This document shows positions 33,845 through 42,664 of a stretch of 64,000 bases of DNA, one piece after another. The translations under genes were made by a program, and so were the position numbers. The notes under the pieces were generated by a model. It was not told the origin of the DNA, searched no databases, and was given only the letters and a program-made list of their open reading frames with translations. Each line of letters opens with the position of its first letter. Within the stretch, counting starts at the first letter, position 1. Source of the stretch: Zhengella mangrovi (GTDB taxonomy: Bacteria; Pseudomonadota; Alphaproteobacteria; Rhizobiales; Rhizobiaceae). The stretch lies in NCBI RefSeq assembly GCF_002727065.1, contig NZ_PDVP01000010.1:112815-176814 (forward strand), in the 5' to 3' direction.

Positions 33845-34855
33845 TCAGGCGTCCTTGTCCTTTTCCAGGGCCTCTGCCACGCGTTGCAGAGTCTGGTGCA
33901 TGGCCTTCTGCTCGGTGGCCTGGGCCTCGACCCAGTCGCGCATCATCTGCTGTTCGGCGCGCATGGACTTGACCAGTCCGGCCACGCCCTCGGCCAGATT
34001 GGCCATGGCCGCGGTCACGCGCTGCGACGAGCCGCCCGATTCCTGCAGGCGGCGCAGGCTCTCGGCCATTTCGCGGATCTCGTCGGACGATCCCGGCGAA
34101 CGCATGGCCGTGGTCAGATCGGAGCCGACATCCGTGACCGACGACAGCCAGTTTTCCAGCTCGATGTAGAAGCGGTTCTGGGCGCGGCCGGCCTGGAGAT
34201 CGAGGAAGCCGAGGACGAGGGAGCCGGCAAGGCCGAAGAGCGAGGACGAGAACGCCGTTCCCATGCCGTCGAGCGGACGGGCAAGGCCGGATTTCAGCGC
34301 ATTGAGCGTGTCGTTGGCGTCGCCGGTGCCGGGGTCCAGCGACTGGATGGTGTCGCCGATGGAGCCGATGGTCTGCAGCAGGCCCCAGAAGGTGCCGAGC
34401 AGACCGAGAAAGACGAGGAGCCCGATCAGGTAGCGAGAGATGTCGCGGCTTTCATCGAGGCGCGTGGCGATGGAATCGAGGATCGAGCGCATCGACGAGG
34501 TGGAGAGCGAGGTGGCGGTGTTGCGGGACAGCATGGCCTGCATCGGCGCCAGCAGGACCGGGTCCTTCGCCGTTTCGCCCTCGCGGAAGGAATTGACCCA
34601 GCGGACCTCGCGGAACAGGCGGATGACCTGCAGGAAGGCCAGCAGGACGCCGACGCCCAGAACGCCGACGATCAGGCCGTTGAGGCCGGGATTGGTGGAG
34701 AATGCGGAGGAAATCTGCCGGAACAGGATGGCGGCGACAAAGCCGGCCAGGGCCAGGAAGATGATCATCGACAGCAGGAAGACCTGCGGCGACGACAGCC
34801 GTTCGGGGTCGTAGGCGCTCCGCTCGCGCTCGGCGCTGACTTCTTCGATGGCCAT
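33845..34855 (-). CDS. MotA/TolQ/ExbB-type proton channel protein
   Basis: A 336-residue inner-membrane protein. Four transmembrane segments are seen: VFLLSMIIFLALAGFVAAIL, GVLGVGVLLAFLQVIRL, YLIGLLVFLGLLGTFWGLL and a final FSSSLFGLAGSLVLGFLD. The GTFWGLLQTI motif is the MotA/TolQ signature. The C-terminal ~120 residues are a cytoplasmic coiled-coil tail. ATG 34855 (MAIEEVSAERERS) is the start. It overlaps the MotB-like gene almost end to end with one base between, so it is an operon. The region just upstream (34893-34909, minus strand) holds a TTAA-N8-TTAAC near-match to a CtrA box. Confidence 0.87.
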   Translation of the reverse strand: MAIEEVSAERERSAYDPERLSSPQVFLLSMIIFLALAGFVAAILFRQISSAFSTNPGLNGLIVGVLGVGVLLAFLQVIRLFREVRWVNSFREGETAKDPVLLAPMQAMLSRNTATSLSTSSMRSILDSIATRLDESRDISRYLIGLLVFLGLLGTFWGLLQTIGSIGDTIQSLDPGTGDANDTLNALKSGLARPLDGMGTAFSSSLFGLAGSLVLGFLDLQAGRAQNRFYIELENWLSSVTDVGSDLTTAMRSPGSSDEIREMAESLRRLQESGGSSQRVTAAMANLAEGVAGLVKSMRAEQQMMRDWVEAQATEQKAMHQTLQRVAEALEKDKDA

Positions 34856-34947
34856 GCTTTTCCCAGTCCTTTCCGATTCGCCGTGGTCCCGGTTAACCGG
34901 AACTTTAATCGGAAATATGACGGAATGGGAAGAAGTTCCGGAACAAC

Positions 34948-35739
34948 CTAGACTGGTTTTGAGATCGTGGCCAACAAGCGGCGGTGGATGTCCTCGTTGC
35001 CCGCGACGATCGAGGCGCTGTCCAGCATGTCCTGGCCGCCCTTGCCGTCGGAAATGAAGCCGCCCGCCTCGCGCACCAGCAGCATGCCGGCGGCGACATC
35101 CCACGGGTCGAGGCCGTTTTCCCAGAAGCCGTCGAAGCGGCCGGAAGCGACCCAGGCGAGGTCGATGGAGGCACAGCCGGTGCGCCGGACGCCTGCGCAT
35201 TCGCCCATGACGTTACGCAGTTGCAGCAGGGCGTTGCCGTGGTGGCCGCGGCCGAGATGCGGGATGCCGGTGCAGATCACCGCATCGGCCAGGTTCGAAC
35301 GCGCCGCGACGCGGATGCGCCGGTCATTGAAAAATGCGCCACCGCCGCGCTCGGCGGTGTAGAGCTCGTCCATGACCGGGTTGTAGACCACGGCCGCGAC
35401 CAGCTGGCCCTGGCGTTCCAGGGCGATGGAAATGGCGAAGACCGGGATGCCATGGAGGAAATTCGTCGTGCCGTCGAGCGGGTCGACGATCCAGCGGTGC
35501 TGGCCGTCATGGCCTTCCACCTCGCCGCGTTCCTCCATCAGGAAGGAATAGCCCGGCCGGGCACGCGACAGTTCCTGGTAGACGATGTCCTCGGCCTTGC
35601 GGTCCGCCTGGCTGACGAAGTTGGCCGGGCCCTTGAGGCTGACCTGGAGGTTCTCGACCTCGCCAAAGTCGCGCACCAGCGAGCGCCCGGCCTTCAAGGC
35701 CGTCTGCACCATGACATTGAGGATCGCGGAGCGCGCCAT
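34948..35739 (-). CDS. suhB: Inositol-1-monophosphatase family protein (SuhB-like)
   Basis: A 263-residue Mg-dependent phosphomonoesterase. Signature blocks are WIVDPLDGTTNFLHGIPVF (residues 83-101, metal-binding Asp pair and nucleophile) and PWDVAAGMLLVREAGG near residue 218, with the LMEERGE block earlier supplying the Glu. SuhB-like proteins hydrolyse inositol and related sugar phosphates and can also influence rRNA transcription; which role applies is unknown. It is followed on the same strand by the MotA-like gene and preceded by efp. Confidence 0.94.
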   Translation of the reverse strand: MARSAILNVMVQTALKAGRSLVRDFGEVENLQVSLKGPANFVSQADRKAEDIVYQELSRARPGYSFLMEERGEVEGHDGQHRWIVDPLDGTTNFLHGIPVFAISIALERQGQLVAAVVYNPVMDELYTAERGGGAFFNDRRIRVAARSNLADAVICTGIPHLGRGHHGNALLQLRNVMGECAGVRRTGCASIDLAWVASGRFDGFWENGLDPWDVAAGMLLVREAGGFISDGKGGQDMLDSASIVAGNEDIHRRLLATISKPV

Positions 35740-35779
35740 TCGTCAGTTCCTGTCTTCCGGTCAGCGAGGGCCCGCGCGG

Positions 35780-36343
35780 TCAGTCCGCGCGGCGCACGTA
35801 GGTGAGTTCGTCGGTGTCGACGATGATGCGTTCGCCCGACTCGATGAAGGGCGGAACCATGACGCGCACGCCGTTCTCCAGAACGGCCGGCTTGTAGGAG
35901 GAGGCGGCCGTCTGGCCCTTGACCACCGGGTCGGCCTCGGCAATCGCCAGCGTCACCTGGGTCGGCAGGGAAATGCCGATGGGCTTTTCCTCGTAGAGCT
36001 CGACGGTCACGATCATGCCTTCCTGCAGGAAGGCCGAGCGGTCGCCGACGAAATCCTTCTGCAGTTCAAGCTGCTCGAAGCTTTCCTGGTCCATGAACAC
36101 CAGCATCTCGCCTTCCTCGTAGAGGTAGGAGAAATCCTTCTGTTCCAGGCGAACCTTTTCCACGGTCTCGGAGGCGCGGAAGCGCTCGTTGAGCTTGGTG
36201 CCGTCGATCAGGTTCTTCAGCTCGACCTGGTTGAAGGCGCCGCCCTTGCCCGGCTTGACCGCGTTGGTCTTGACCGCGACCCAGAGGCCGCCATTGTGCT
36301 CGATCACGTTGCCGGGACGGATTTCGTTGCCGTTGATCTTCAT
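35780..36343 (-). CDS. efp: Elongation factor P
   Basis: A 187-residue translation factor that relieves ribosomes stalled on polyproline. The family start [20 protein letters not shown] at 36343 is preferred over [10 protein letters not shown]. The tip residue is Lys33 in [12 protein letters not shown], so it belongs to the Lys type, which is usually modified by EpmA/EpmB; no modification gene is in this window. The order suhB-efp is common in Rhizobiales. Confidence 0.96.
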   Translation of the reverse strand: MKINGNEIRPGNVIEHNGGLWVAVKTNAVKPGKGGAFNQVELKNLIDGTKLNERFRASETVEKVRLEQKDFSYLYEEGEMLVFMDQESFEQLELQKDFVGDRSAFLQEGMIVTVELYEEKPIGISLPTQVTLAIAEADPVVKGQTAASSYKPAVLENGVRVMVPPFIESGERIIVDTDELTYVRRAD

Positions 36344-36519
36344 GGTGTCCGTTTCCATTGCCGGTCCTGCCGGGCCCTGTTCGGCCGGCGGATCCTGACC
36401 AGTGCTGATATGGGTCTGCGCGCCGGGAGCGCGCGCCGCCCGGTTTGTTCCGCGCTCCAAGACCACAAAACGCGACAAGAGGCAAGAGCGGGCGACAATG
36501 CGGCGGCCTGCGCGGGCTG

Positions 36520-37503
36520 TCAGCGCAGCCGGTTGGCCCGTTCGATGGCCTTCTTCATCTGGTCCTTGGTCAGTCCGTCGAGAAAGACGTTCATCTCCGG
36601 ATCATCGAGACCTGCGCGGCGGGCAAGGATGTACCAGGCTGCCGCCTCGATCGGGTTGCCCTCGGTGCCCAGGCCCATGCGGTAGAGTTTCGCCAGGCCG
36701 TTCTGGGCGGCCACGTTGCCTTCCAGCGCCGCCATGCGCATCCACCGGAACCCGGTGTCGAAGTCGCGCGCGCCGCCGCGACCGTCGACCAGCCAGACCG
36801 CCAGGTCGAGCATGGCGGAATCGTAGCCGCCGCGCGCCGCCAGTTCGAGCCACTTGCGCGCGGTCTTCTCGTCGCGTTCGCGCCCGGCATTTCCCTCCGC
36901 CAGGATCATGGCCATGGCGTATTGCGCGTCGGGCAGGCCCTGGCGCGCGGCACGGTCGTACCATTCGGCCGCTTCCGCCAGGCCGGTCGGGCCGGGTTTG
37001 CGGTCAACGATCATCTGGGCATAGTTGAAGCGGGCGAGCGCGTTTCCGGCCGCGGCAGCCTCGCCCATCAGGCGGAAGGCCTCGTCGGTGTCCTTCGCCA
37101 CGTACTTGCCGTCGGTCAGCAGCAGAGCGTACTGGAACTTCGCTTCCGGATTGCCGTTCTTCGCCGCCTTGATGTACCACTTGGCCGCTTCCGCAGGGTT
37201 GCTCGGCACGCCGAGCCCGCGCGAGAGGATCTCTGCGACAAGCGTCTGTGCGGCCGGGTCACCCTTCTCGGCCAGTGGCTTCGCCAGGTTGAGCGCGGTG
37301 ATGTAGAGGCCGCGCTGGAACGCGCCGAAGGCCTTGTCGGCCGGATGCTGGCCAAACCGCTCGGGGTCGATGTCGGTCGACTCGCCCGCCTCCTTCGCCA
37401 CCCGGTCGGCCAGCGACGGCAATACCTTTTCCGCCGTGTCGCCGGCGGCAAGAGCCGGGACGGCAGTGCCGATCATCAGCAGCAGGGCCAGCGTGCGTTT
37501 CAT
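36520..37503 (-). CDS. Secreted Sel1-repeat protein
   Basis: A 327-residue protein with a signal peptide ([19 protein letters not shown]). From about residue 75 to 300 it has six or so Sel1-like repeats of 36 residues ([60 protein letters not shown]). Sel1 repeats are TPR-like scaffolds. In Rhizobiales the periplasmic Sel1 protein ExoR inhibits the ExoS/ChvI sensor kinase; this gene is longer and is more likely a paralogue than ExoR. It overlaps thiE by four bases. Confidence 0.87.
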   Translation of the reverse strand: MKRTLALLLMIGTAVPALAAGDTAEKVLPSLADRVAKEAGESTDIDPERFGQHPADKAFGAFQRGLYITALNLAKPLAEKGDPAAQTLVAEILSRGLGVPSNPAEAAKWYIKAAKNGNPEAKFQYALLLTDGKYVAKDTDEAFRLMGEAAAAGNALARFNYAQMIVDRKPGPTGLAEAAEWYDRAARQGLPDAQYAMAMILAEGNAGRERDEKTARKWLELAARGGYDSAMLDLAVWLVDGRGGARDFDTGFRWMRMAALEGNVAAQNGLAKLYRMGLGTEGNPIEAAAWYILARRAGLDDPEMNVFLDGLTKDQMKKAIERANRLR

Positions 37504-38162
37504 GCGGCGTCCAGTTCCGGTGCCGTTTCATCGAGCATCCGGTTGATCGCCGCGACGGCTTCACCGGGATCGAGGGGCCCGCCGAACACCGCGGCCGACA
37601 TGGCGACGAAATCCGCACGCGTGGCGGCTACGGCGGCGGTGCTCTCGATGGACGATCCGCCCATCACGATGCATGGCAGGGTCACCATTTCCGCCCACCA
37701 TTCGCCCAGCGCCAGGTTGCGGGGGTGCGCTTCCGGCTTGGTGTCGTAGCCGATGCGGCCGAAGAAAATGTAGTCGGGCCGGACTTCGCCGAGTTCCAGC
37801 GCATCGTGGCGGGTCTTGGCTCCACCGACGCCAAGCATCAGCTTTCCGTCGAAGCGCTCGGCGGTTTCGGCGATGGCGGCCTTCGCGTTTTCCAGATGGA
37901 CGCCGTCGGCGCGGACGCGGCCCGCGGTGCGGGTGTCGTCGACGATCATGACGGCCACGCCCCGTTCCTGCGCCTGCGGAACGATGTGCGCACAGCGGGC
38001 CTGGAAGGCAGCTTCCGGCAGGTCATAGGCGGGCAGGATGAGCGAGGCGACGTCGCCACCCGACAGCGCTCGCGATACGGCGGCGGCAAAGGCATCGTCG
38101 GCGGCGATGTCCGGCGCGATGAGAACGAGGCGGCAGCGGGTGTCCGGTGTGGCATGCGGCAT
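37500..38162 (-). CDS. thiE: Thiamine-phosphate synthase-like protein
   Basis: A 220-residue (beta/alpha)8 protein of the ThiE/TenI family. Visible pieces of the phosphate-binding site are DGVHLENAKAAIAET, GVGGAKTRHDALEL, YIFFGRIGYDTKPEAH and the C-terminal IVMGGSSIESTAAVA with FVAMSAAVFGG. ThiE couples the hydroxymethylpyrimidine and thiazole phosphates. The residues for the pyrimidine site are not all obvious, so a TenI-type thiazole tautomerase cannot be excluded. ATG 38162 starts the domain; the upstream frame is unconserved. The gene overlaps the Sel1 gene by four bases. Confidence 0.83.
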   Translation of the reverse strand: MPHATPDTRCRLVLIAPDIAADDAFAAAVSRALSGGDVASLILPAYDLPEAAFQARCAHIVPQAQERGVAVMIVDDTRTAGRVRADGVHLENAKAAIAETAERFDGKLMLGVGGAKTRHDALELGEVRPDYIFFGRIGYDTKPEAHPRNLALGEWWAEMVTLPCIVMGGSSIESTAAVAATRADFVAMSAAVFGGPLDPGEAVAAINRMLDETAPELDAA

Positions 38163-38364
38163 GGGTCGAGGTGTCCCGATAGTGTCCGGTTTCGATTGGC
38201 GGCAGAAAATGGTCTCAATTGGGCGGCGGCGCAAGGGCGACGCTCCGGCAGGGACGAAATGACACTTCCCGGTCGTCAAACCGGCGGCAACCGTCTATGA
38301 GTGAACCCCGTCCCCGGGCCGGTCGTTGCCTTCCGGCTCTTTCCAGTCTCTCCTCCGGGTGCCC

Positions 38365-39135
38365 ATGCAAGGTCTCCTTACCGATCCCTGGTTCTATGCC
38401 GCCTGTGTGCCGGCCGTGCTTCTCGTCGGCCTGTCGAAGGGCGGGCTGGGCGGCGCAACGGCCCTGATCGGCGTGCCGATGATGACGCTGGTCATGCCGC
38501 CGGTGCAGGCGGCGGCGATCATGCTGCCGATCCTCATCCTGATGGACATGGTGTCGCTGTGGACCTGGCGCGGCTACCGCCACCCGCAGACGCTTGCCTA
38601 CATGCTGCCCGGCGCGATGGTGGGGATCGGCATCGGCTGGTGGCTGGCCGCGGCCGTGACCACCGACATGGTGAAGCTCATCGTCGGCGTGATCGCCGCG
38701 ATTTTCGCCGGGCGCTGGTTCTGGCTGAAGCTGCGCAAGTCTTCCGCGGAGAAGCCGCCGAGCCGGGTGCGAGGCGCGTTCTGGGGCATGGTCTCCGGCT
38801 ACACGAGCTTCGTCGCCCACGCCGGCGGACCGCCGTTCCAGATGTATGCGCTGCCGCTCGGCCTGCATCCGCGAACCTATACCGGGACATCGGTGATCTA
38901 TTTCGCCATCGTCAACGCGGTGAAGGTGCTGCCCTATTTCATGCTGGGAGAATTCGGCACGGAGAACCTGATGGCGTCCGCGGTGCTGATGCCGTTCGCG
39001 CCCCTGGCCACGCTGGCGGGCGCCTGGCTGGTCAAGCGGATGAAGCCGGAAGTCTTCTATCCCTTCACCTACACGATGGTCGCCATCGTCGCGATCAAGC
39101 TCATCCATGACGGCGTCCTGGCCATGCTGTCGTGA
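38365..39135 (+). CDS. TauE/SafE (TSUP) family membrane permease
   Basis: A 256-residue integral membrane protein with about eight hydrophobic segments, for example FYAACVPAVLLVGLSKGGL, AAIMLPILILMDMVSLW and MVGIGIGWWLAAAV. Two inverted repeats of the TSUP fold carry the conserved GLSKGGLGG and the second-half SFVAHAGGPPFQMY. TSUP proteins move sulfite, sulfoacetate or related anions; substrate unknown. ATG 38365 (MQGLLTDPWFY) is chosen over TTG 38326. A second TSUP gene lies at 41768-42511. The upstream 200 bases contain no gene I can see. Confidence 0.9.
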   Translation: MQGLLTDPWFYAACVPAVLLVGLSKGGLGGATALIGVPMMTLVMPPVQAAAIMLPILILMDMVSLWTWRGYRHPQTLAYMLPGAMVGIGIGWWLAAAVTTDMVKLIVGVIAAIFAGRWFWLKLRKSSAEKPPSRVRGAFWGMVSGYTSFVAHAGGPPFQMYALPLGLHPRTYTGTSVIYFAIVNAVKVLPYFMLGEFGTENLMASAVLMPFAPLATLAGAWLVKRMKPEVFYPFTYTMVAIVAIKLIHDGVLAMLS

Positions 39136-39245
39136 CCGTCTCGAACGAAGGTCTGTCACGGGATCGCTTGGCAGGTGGCAGGGTGCGCGTTTAATAGGAA
39201 TGACGCGGGCGACAGCCCGACTATTCCGGGGAGGATGCATCCACC

Positions 39246-40886
39246 ATGGCCAGTGCCTATGACCGCGACCTGGACAAGAACCAGGCCAACTACCAGCCGC
39301 TGACGCCGCTGACCTATCTCGAGCGCGCGGCGAAGACGTTTCCCGATCACACCGCCATCGTGCACGGCAGCCAGCGGGTGAGCTACAGCCAGTTCTGGGA
39401 GCGTTCGCTGAAACTGGGTTCGGCGCTGCGCAAGCGCGGCATCGGCAAAGGCGACACGGTGTCGGTGATGCTGTCGAACACGCCGCCGATGCTGGAAGCC
39501 CATTTCGGCGTTCCCATGGTCAAGGCGGTCCTGCACTCCCTCAACACGCGGCTTGACGCGGCGATCATCGCCTTCCAGCTCGACCACGCCGAGACCAAGG
39601 TGCTGATCATCGACCGGGAGTTTTCCGGCGTCGTCGCCGAGGCGCTCGCCATGGCCAAGGTCCGGCCGCTGGTCATCGACTATGACGATCCGGTCTACCC
39701 GGACGATGCGCCCTATCCCAAGGGCGAGCGGATTGGTTCGCTGGACTACGAGGATTTCGTGGCCACGGGCGATGCGGATTTCGCCTGGGAAATGCCGGAC
39801 GACGAGTGGGACGCGATTTCGCTGAACTACACGTCCGGCACCACGGGCAATCCGAAAGGCGTCGTCTACCACCACCGCGGCGCCGCGCTGATGGCCTATA
39901 CGAACACCATCCATTCGCAGATGGGCCAGCACTCGGTGTATCTCTGGACGCTGCCGATGTTCCATTGCAACGGCTGGTGCTTCCCGTGGACCCTGGCGGT
40001 GACGGCATCGACCCATGTCTGCCTGCGCTGGGTGCGGGCGAAAGCGATGTATGACGCGATCGCCGACGAAGGCGTCACCACGCTGTGCGGCGCGCCGATC
40101 GTGATGTCGACGCTGATCAACGCGCCGGACGACGAGAAGCGGGATTTCCCCCAGACGGTGACCTTTAACACGGCCGCGGCCCCGCCGCCGGAAGCCGTGC
40201 TCTCCGGCATGGCCGATGCCGGCTTCGCCGTCACCCACCTCTACGGTCTGACGGAAACCTACGGGCCGGCGGTCGTCAACGAGTGGAAAGGCGAGTGGGA
40301 CGCGCTCGAGAAGGGTGCCCGCACGGCGAAGAAGGCGCGCCAGGGCGTGCGCTATGCCGCGCTGGAAGGGCTGACGGTGCGCGATCCGGAAACGATGGAC
40401 GAGGTGGCGCACGACGGCGAGACGATCGGCGAGGTGATGTTCCGCGGCAATATCGTCATGAAGGGATACCTGAAGAATCCGCAGGCAAGTGCCGAGGCCT
40501 TTGCCGGCGGCTGGTTCCATTCGGGTGATCTCGGCGTGATGCATCCCGACGGCTACATCCAGCTCAAGGACCGCTCCAAGGACATCATCATCTCGGGCGG
40601 CGAGAACATCTCCTCCATCGAGGTGGAGGATGCGCTCTACAAGCATCCTGCCGTGGCCGCCTGCGCCGTCGTCGCCAAGCCGGATGAAAAGTGGGGCGAG
40701 ACGCCGGTCGCCTACGTCGAACTGAAGCCGGGCAAGAGCGCCAGCGAGGCCGAGATCATCGACCATTGCCGGGCGCTGCTGGCCCGCTTCAAGTGTCCCA
40801 AGGAGGTGATCTTCGCGGATATCCCGAAGACCTCGACCGGCAAGATCCAGAAGTTCCGGCTGCGCGACGCGGCCCGGGGCGGCTGA
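39246..40886 (+). CDS. Acyl-CoA synthetase (medium-chain/DmdB-like)
   Basis: A 546-residue adenylate-forming ligase that activates a carboxylic acid through an acyl-AMP to acyl-CoA. Motifs are YTSGTTGNPKGVVYHHRG (phosphate loop, near residue 196), YGLTETYGPAVVNEWKG, GWFHSGDLGVMHPDGYIQLK, DRSKDIIISGGENISS and PKTSTGKIQKF with the catalytic lysine. TLPMFHCNGWCFPW is typical of the medium-chain/3-methylmercaptopropionate (DmdB) group, so DMSP-related acids are a possible substrate. GGGGAGGAT precedes the ATG. Confidence 0.93.
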   Translation: MASAYDRDLDKNQANYQPLTPLTYLERAAKTFPDHTAIVHGSQRVSYSQFWERSLKLGSALRKRGIGKGDTVSVMLSNTPPMLEAHFGVPMVKAVLHSLNTRLDAAIIAFQLDHAETKVLIIDREFSGVVAEALAMAKVRPLVIDYDDPVYPDDAPYPKGERIGSLDYEDFVATGDADFAWEMPDDEWDAISLNYTSGTTGNPKGVVYHHRGAALMAYTNTIHSQMGQHSVYLWTLPMFHCNGWCFPWTLAVTASTHVCLRWVRAKAMYDAIADEGVTTLCGAPIVMSTLINAPDDEKRDFPQTVTFNTAAAPPPEAVLSGMADAGFAVTHLYGLTETYGPAVVNEWKGEWDALEKGARTAKKARQGVRYAALEGLTVRDPETMDEVAHDGETIGEVMFRGNIVMKGYLKNPQASAEAFAGGWFHSGDLGVMHPDGYIQLKDRSKDIIISGGENISSIEVEDALYKHPAVAACAVVAKPDEKWGETPVAYVELKPGKSASEAEIIDHCRALLARFKCPKEVIFADIPKTSTGKIQKFRLRDAARGG

Positions 40887-40921
40887 TCGCCCGGAGAGGA
40901 ATCCGAAAAAAGGACAGCGCG

Positions 40922-40937
40922 TTAACCGAGGCTTAAC
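40922..40937 (+). promoter_or_regulatory. CtrA-type box upstream of the candidate small RNA
   Basis: TTAA (40922-40925), seven bases, TTAAC (40933-40937): an exact TTAA-N7-TTAAC. A plausible -10 TTCATT (40946-40951) lies just downstream, giving a start near 40958, so the box would overlap the -35 region, the usual place for CtrA activation. The distance to rcdA (41229) and the terminator between them argue that this box serves the RNA. Confidence 0.65.
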
Positions 40938-40956
40938 CCTGACGGTTCATTACTGT

Positions 40957-41062
40957 GGGTATCCAGTGATCTGGATTCGAACCTGAGTGGCTAGAGCCAT
41001 TCTGTTTGACGCCTCCCTGTAAAACTTCCACGGGCCGCTTCCCTTGAAGCGGCTCTTTTTTT
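40957..41062 (+). ncRNA. Candidate trans-acting small RNA
   Basis: About 105 bases with a modular RNA layout and no open frame. Hairpin 1 is ATCCAG-TGAT-CTGGAT (40961-40976), hairpin 2 is GAGTGGC-TAGA-GCCATTC (40985-41002), then an unpaired stretch of about 30 bases containing GACGCCTCCCTGTAAAAC, and an intrinsic terminator GCCGCTT-CCCTTG-AAGCGGC (41034-41053) followed by CTCTTTTTTT. The single-stranded CCTCCCT complements Shine-Dalgarno sequences, as in Rhizobiales regulatory RNAs. The acyl-CoA gene ended 70 bases earlier, so this is not its leader. It reminds me of EcpR1-type Rhizobiales RNAs, but I cannot confirm that. Confidence 0.65.
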
Positions 41063-41089
41063 CGCCCCTACGGGCGGGAAATCCGGGAA

Positions 41090-41104
41090 TTAACCTTTCA
41101 TTAA
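41090..41104 (+). promoter_or_regulatory. CtrA-type box upstream of rcdA
   Basis: TTAA (41090-41093), seven bases (CCTTTCA), TTAA (41101-41104), followed by A where C is preferred. It lies after the terminator and 125 bases before the rcdA start. RcdA promotes CtrA degradation, so CtrA control would close a feedback loop. Confidence 0.5.
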
Positions 41105-41228
41105 ACATGTCCTTGCCAGCGGCTGCCGGGACCTGCATTTTCAGACGGGCCACGGTAAGAAGGTGTCCACGTGGCCACGGGCGGGCGTGTCTGGCTGTCC
41201 GGGACAGGAGTGCAGGGTTCGAATTCGC

Positions 41229-41759
41229 ATGGTTGAGAGCAAGAAAACGGACGATGGATTGATCCGGCTGGCCGAACGCCGCGTCTTTTCGGAGCGGTTC
41301 AAGCCGCTCTACGCGGAGGGCATGGGGCTGGTCGAGGAAGCCGCGACCTATCTCGATGGTGACGGGCGCCGGGCGGCCAAGGGCCTTTCGCGGGTTGCCG
41401 CGACGCTCTACGCGGCTGAATCCATGCGCCTGACGACCCGCCTCATGCAGATCGCCTCGTGGCTGCTGTTGCAGCGCGCCGCCAATTCCGGCGAGATGAC
41501 GCGCGAACAGGTGGCGGCGGAGAAATCGAAGATCCGGCTCGACACCGGTTCGGCGGACATGGCCGCGCCGGGCTGGGACGAACTGCCGGAAACCTTCCGC
41601 GACCTGGTCCAGCGTTCGCTCCGGTTGCAGCGCGTGGTGCGCCGGATGGACGCCGAGGTCTACGGCGACCGCGACGCCGCCCCGGGCCGGACTGCCGGAG
41701 ACGAGAACCCGGTCTCGGCCCAGATCGACCTGCTGAAGACGGCGTTCGGCGGCCGCTGA
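41229..41759 (+). CDS. rcdA: RcdA homologue (DUF1465), regulator of CtrA degradation
   Basis: A 176-residue helical protein of DUF1465, the RcdA family. In Caulobacter RcdA is an adaptor of the ClpXP protease and helps destroy CtrA at the right stage of the cell cycle. The protein is helix-rich (AERRVFSERFKPLYAEGMGL, then KGLSRVAATLYAAESMRLTTRLM, a core typical of the family) and has a Gly/Asp-rich flexible C-terminus. ATG 41229 (MVESKKTDD) is chosen because the family starts there. No good Shine-Dalgarno is close. It converges on a TauE-like gene nine bases away. Confidence 0.82.
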   Translation: MVESKKTDDGLIRLAERRVFSERFKPLYAEGMGLVEEAATYLDGDGRRAAKGLSRVAATLYAAESMRLTTRLMQIASWLLLQRAANSGEMTREQVAAEKSKIRLDTGSADMAAPGWDELPETFRDLVQRSLRLQRVVRRMDAEVYGDRDAAPGRTAGDENPVSAQIDLLKTAFGGR

Positions 41760-41767
41760 CGGCCGCG

Positions 41768-42511
41768 TCAGCCGTCCCAGACCGGCAAGGCCGTGACCAC
41801 GGCAACGAGAATCACGACGAAGGCAAGGCGGCGATAGGCCGCCGCCGAGGCGAGCGGAAAGAGCGCGCGCCCGGCGAGGATGCCCGTGAGGTAAACGGGG
41901 GCGGCGACGAGGCCGAGAGCGAGACGGTCGGCCGTCATCATCCCCGTCCCAAGCACGTTGGCGAGCGTCGCGAGGTCGAGGATCAGCAACAAGGCAAAGA
42001 GATTGGCGCGAATGACCGCCGGCGGTTCCGGCGAGGCCATCCAGTAGAGAACCGGCGGCGGGCCTGGAATGCCGCCGATCCCGCCGAGGAAACCGGCCAG
42101 CGCCCCTATGGTACCGGACAGGAGCGGCGGGCGGGGACCATGGTAGCGCCAGCCGGAGGCGAGCAGGGCGACCGCCAGCAGGACGGCAGCGCAGATCGCC
42201 CAGCGCAACGCCAGGGGATCGCCGGTGCGCAGCACGGCGAGGCCGGCCGGCAGCGTCAGCAGGGCGGCCAATGCCAGCGGCAGGACCTCGCGCCAGCGCG
42301 TGTAGCGAAGCGCGGGAAGGGCGGCAGGCATTTGCGGCAGGCTGTCGATGATCGCCACCACCACGACGGCGGTCACCGGGTCCCGGGTGGCCGCGAGCAC
42401 CGGGATGACGATCATGCCCGTTCCGAAGCCTGAAAACCCGCGCACCAACCCTGCCAGCGCGATGGTGGCCAGCACGGCGATCAGGGCGATGTCGAACTCC
42501 GGAAGGGTCAT
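41768..42511 (-). CDS. TauE/SafE (TSUP) family membrane permease, second copy
   Basis: A 247-residue membrane protein with seven or eight hydrophobic segments (FDIALIAVLATIALAGLVRG, LALAALLTLPAGLAVL, LLILDLATLANVLGTGMM). The first repeat has RGFSGFGTGMIVIPVL and the second GFLGGIGGIPGPPPVLYWM, the paired glycine-rich turns of the TSUP fold. It is distant from the TSUP protein at 38365-39135, so it is not a recent duplicate. ATG 42511 starts the first helix. It is divergent from ruvC, with 153 bases between. Confidence 0.88.
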   Translation of the reverse strand: MTLPEFDIALIAVLATIALAGLVRGFSGFGTGMIVIPVLAATRDPVTAVVVVAIIDSLPQMPAALPALRYTRWREVLPLALAALLTLPAGLAVLRTGDPLALRWAICAAVLLAVALLASGWRYHGPRPPLLSGTIGALAGFLGGIGGIPGPPPVLYWMASPEPPAVIRANLFALLLILDLATLANVLGTGMMTADRLALGLVAAPVYLTGILAGRALFPLASAAAYRRLAFVVILVAVVTALPVWDG

Positions 42512-42664
42512 GGAAGGCGTTCCTGGGCGGGTGCCTGCCCATAGGCAATCCGCGGCGTTTTGGGAACCGTGAATTCCCATGCTTCGGCCCGGATGCCGGG
42601 GTTCTGTTTCTGATTTGTTCACTTTTCGCTGGCAAGCCTGACGCAGTTGGGACAAGGTGGACAG

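Noticed and set aside
39156..40766. A 536-residue minus-strand frame opposite the acyl-CoA ligase
   Set aside because: Same shadow pattern; the plus strand has all adenylate-forming motifs.
40971..40984. Possible minus-strand tRNA suggested by GGATTCGAACC
   Set aside because: The matching T-stem does not pair, and no acceptor, D or anticodon arm surrounds it.
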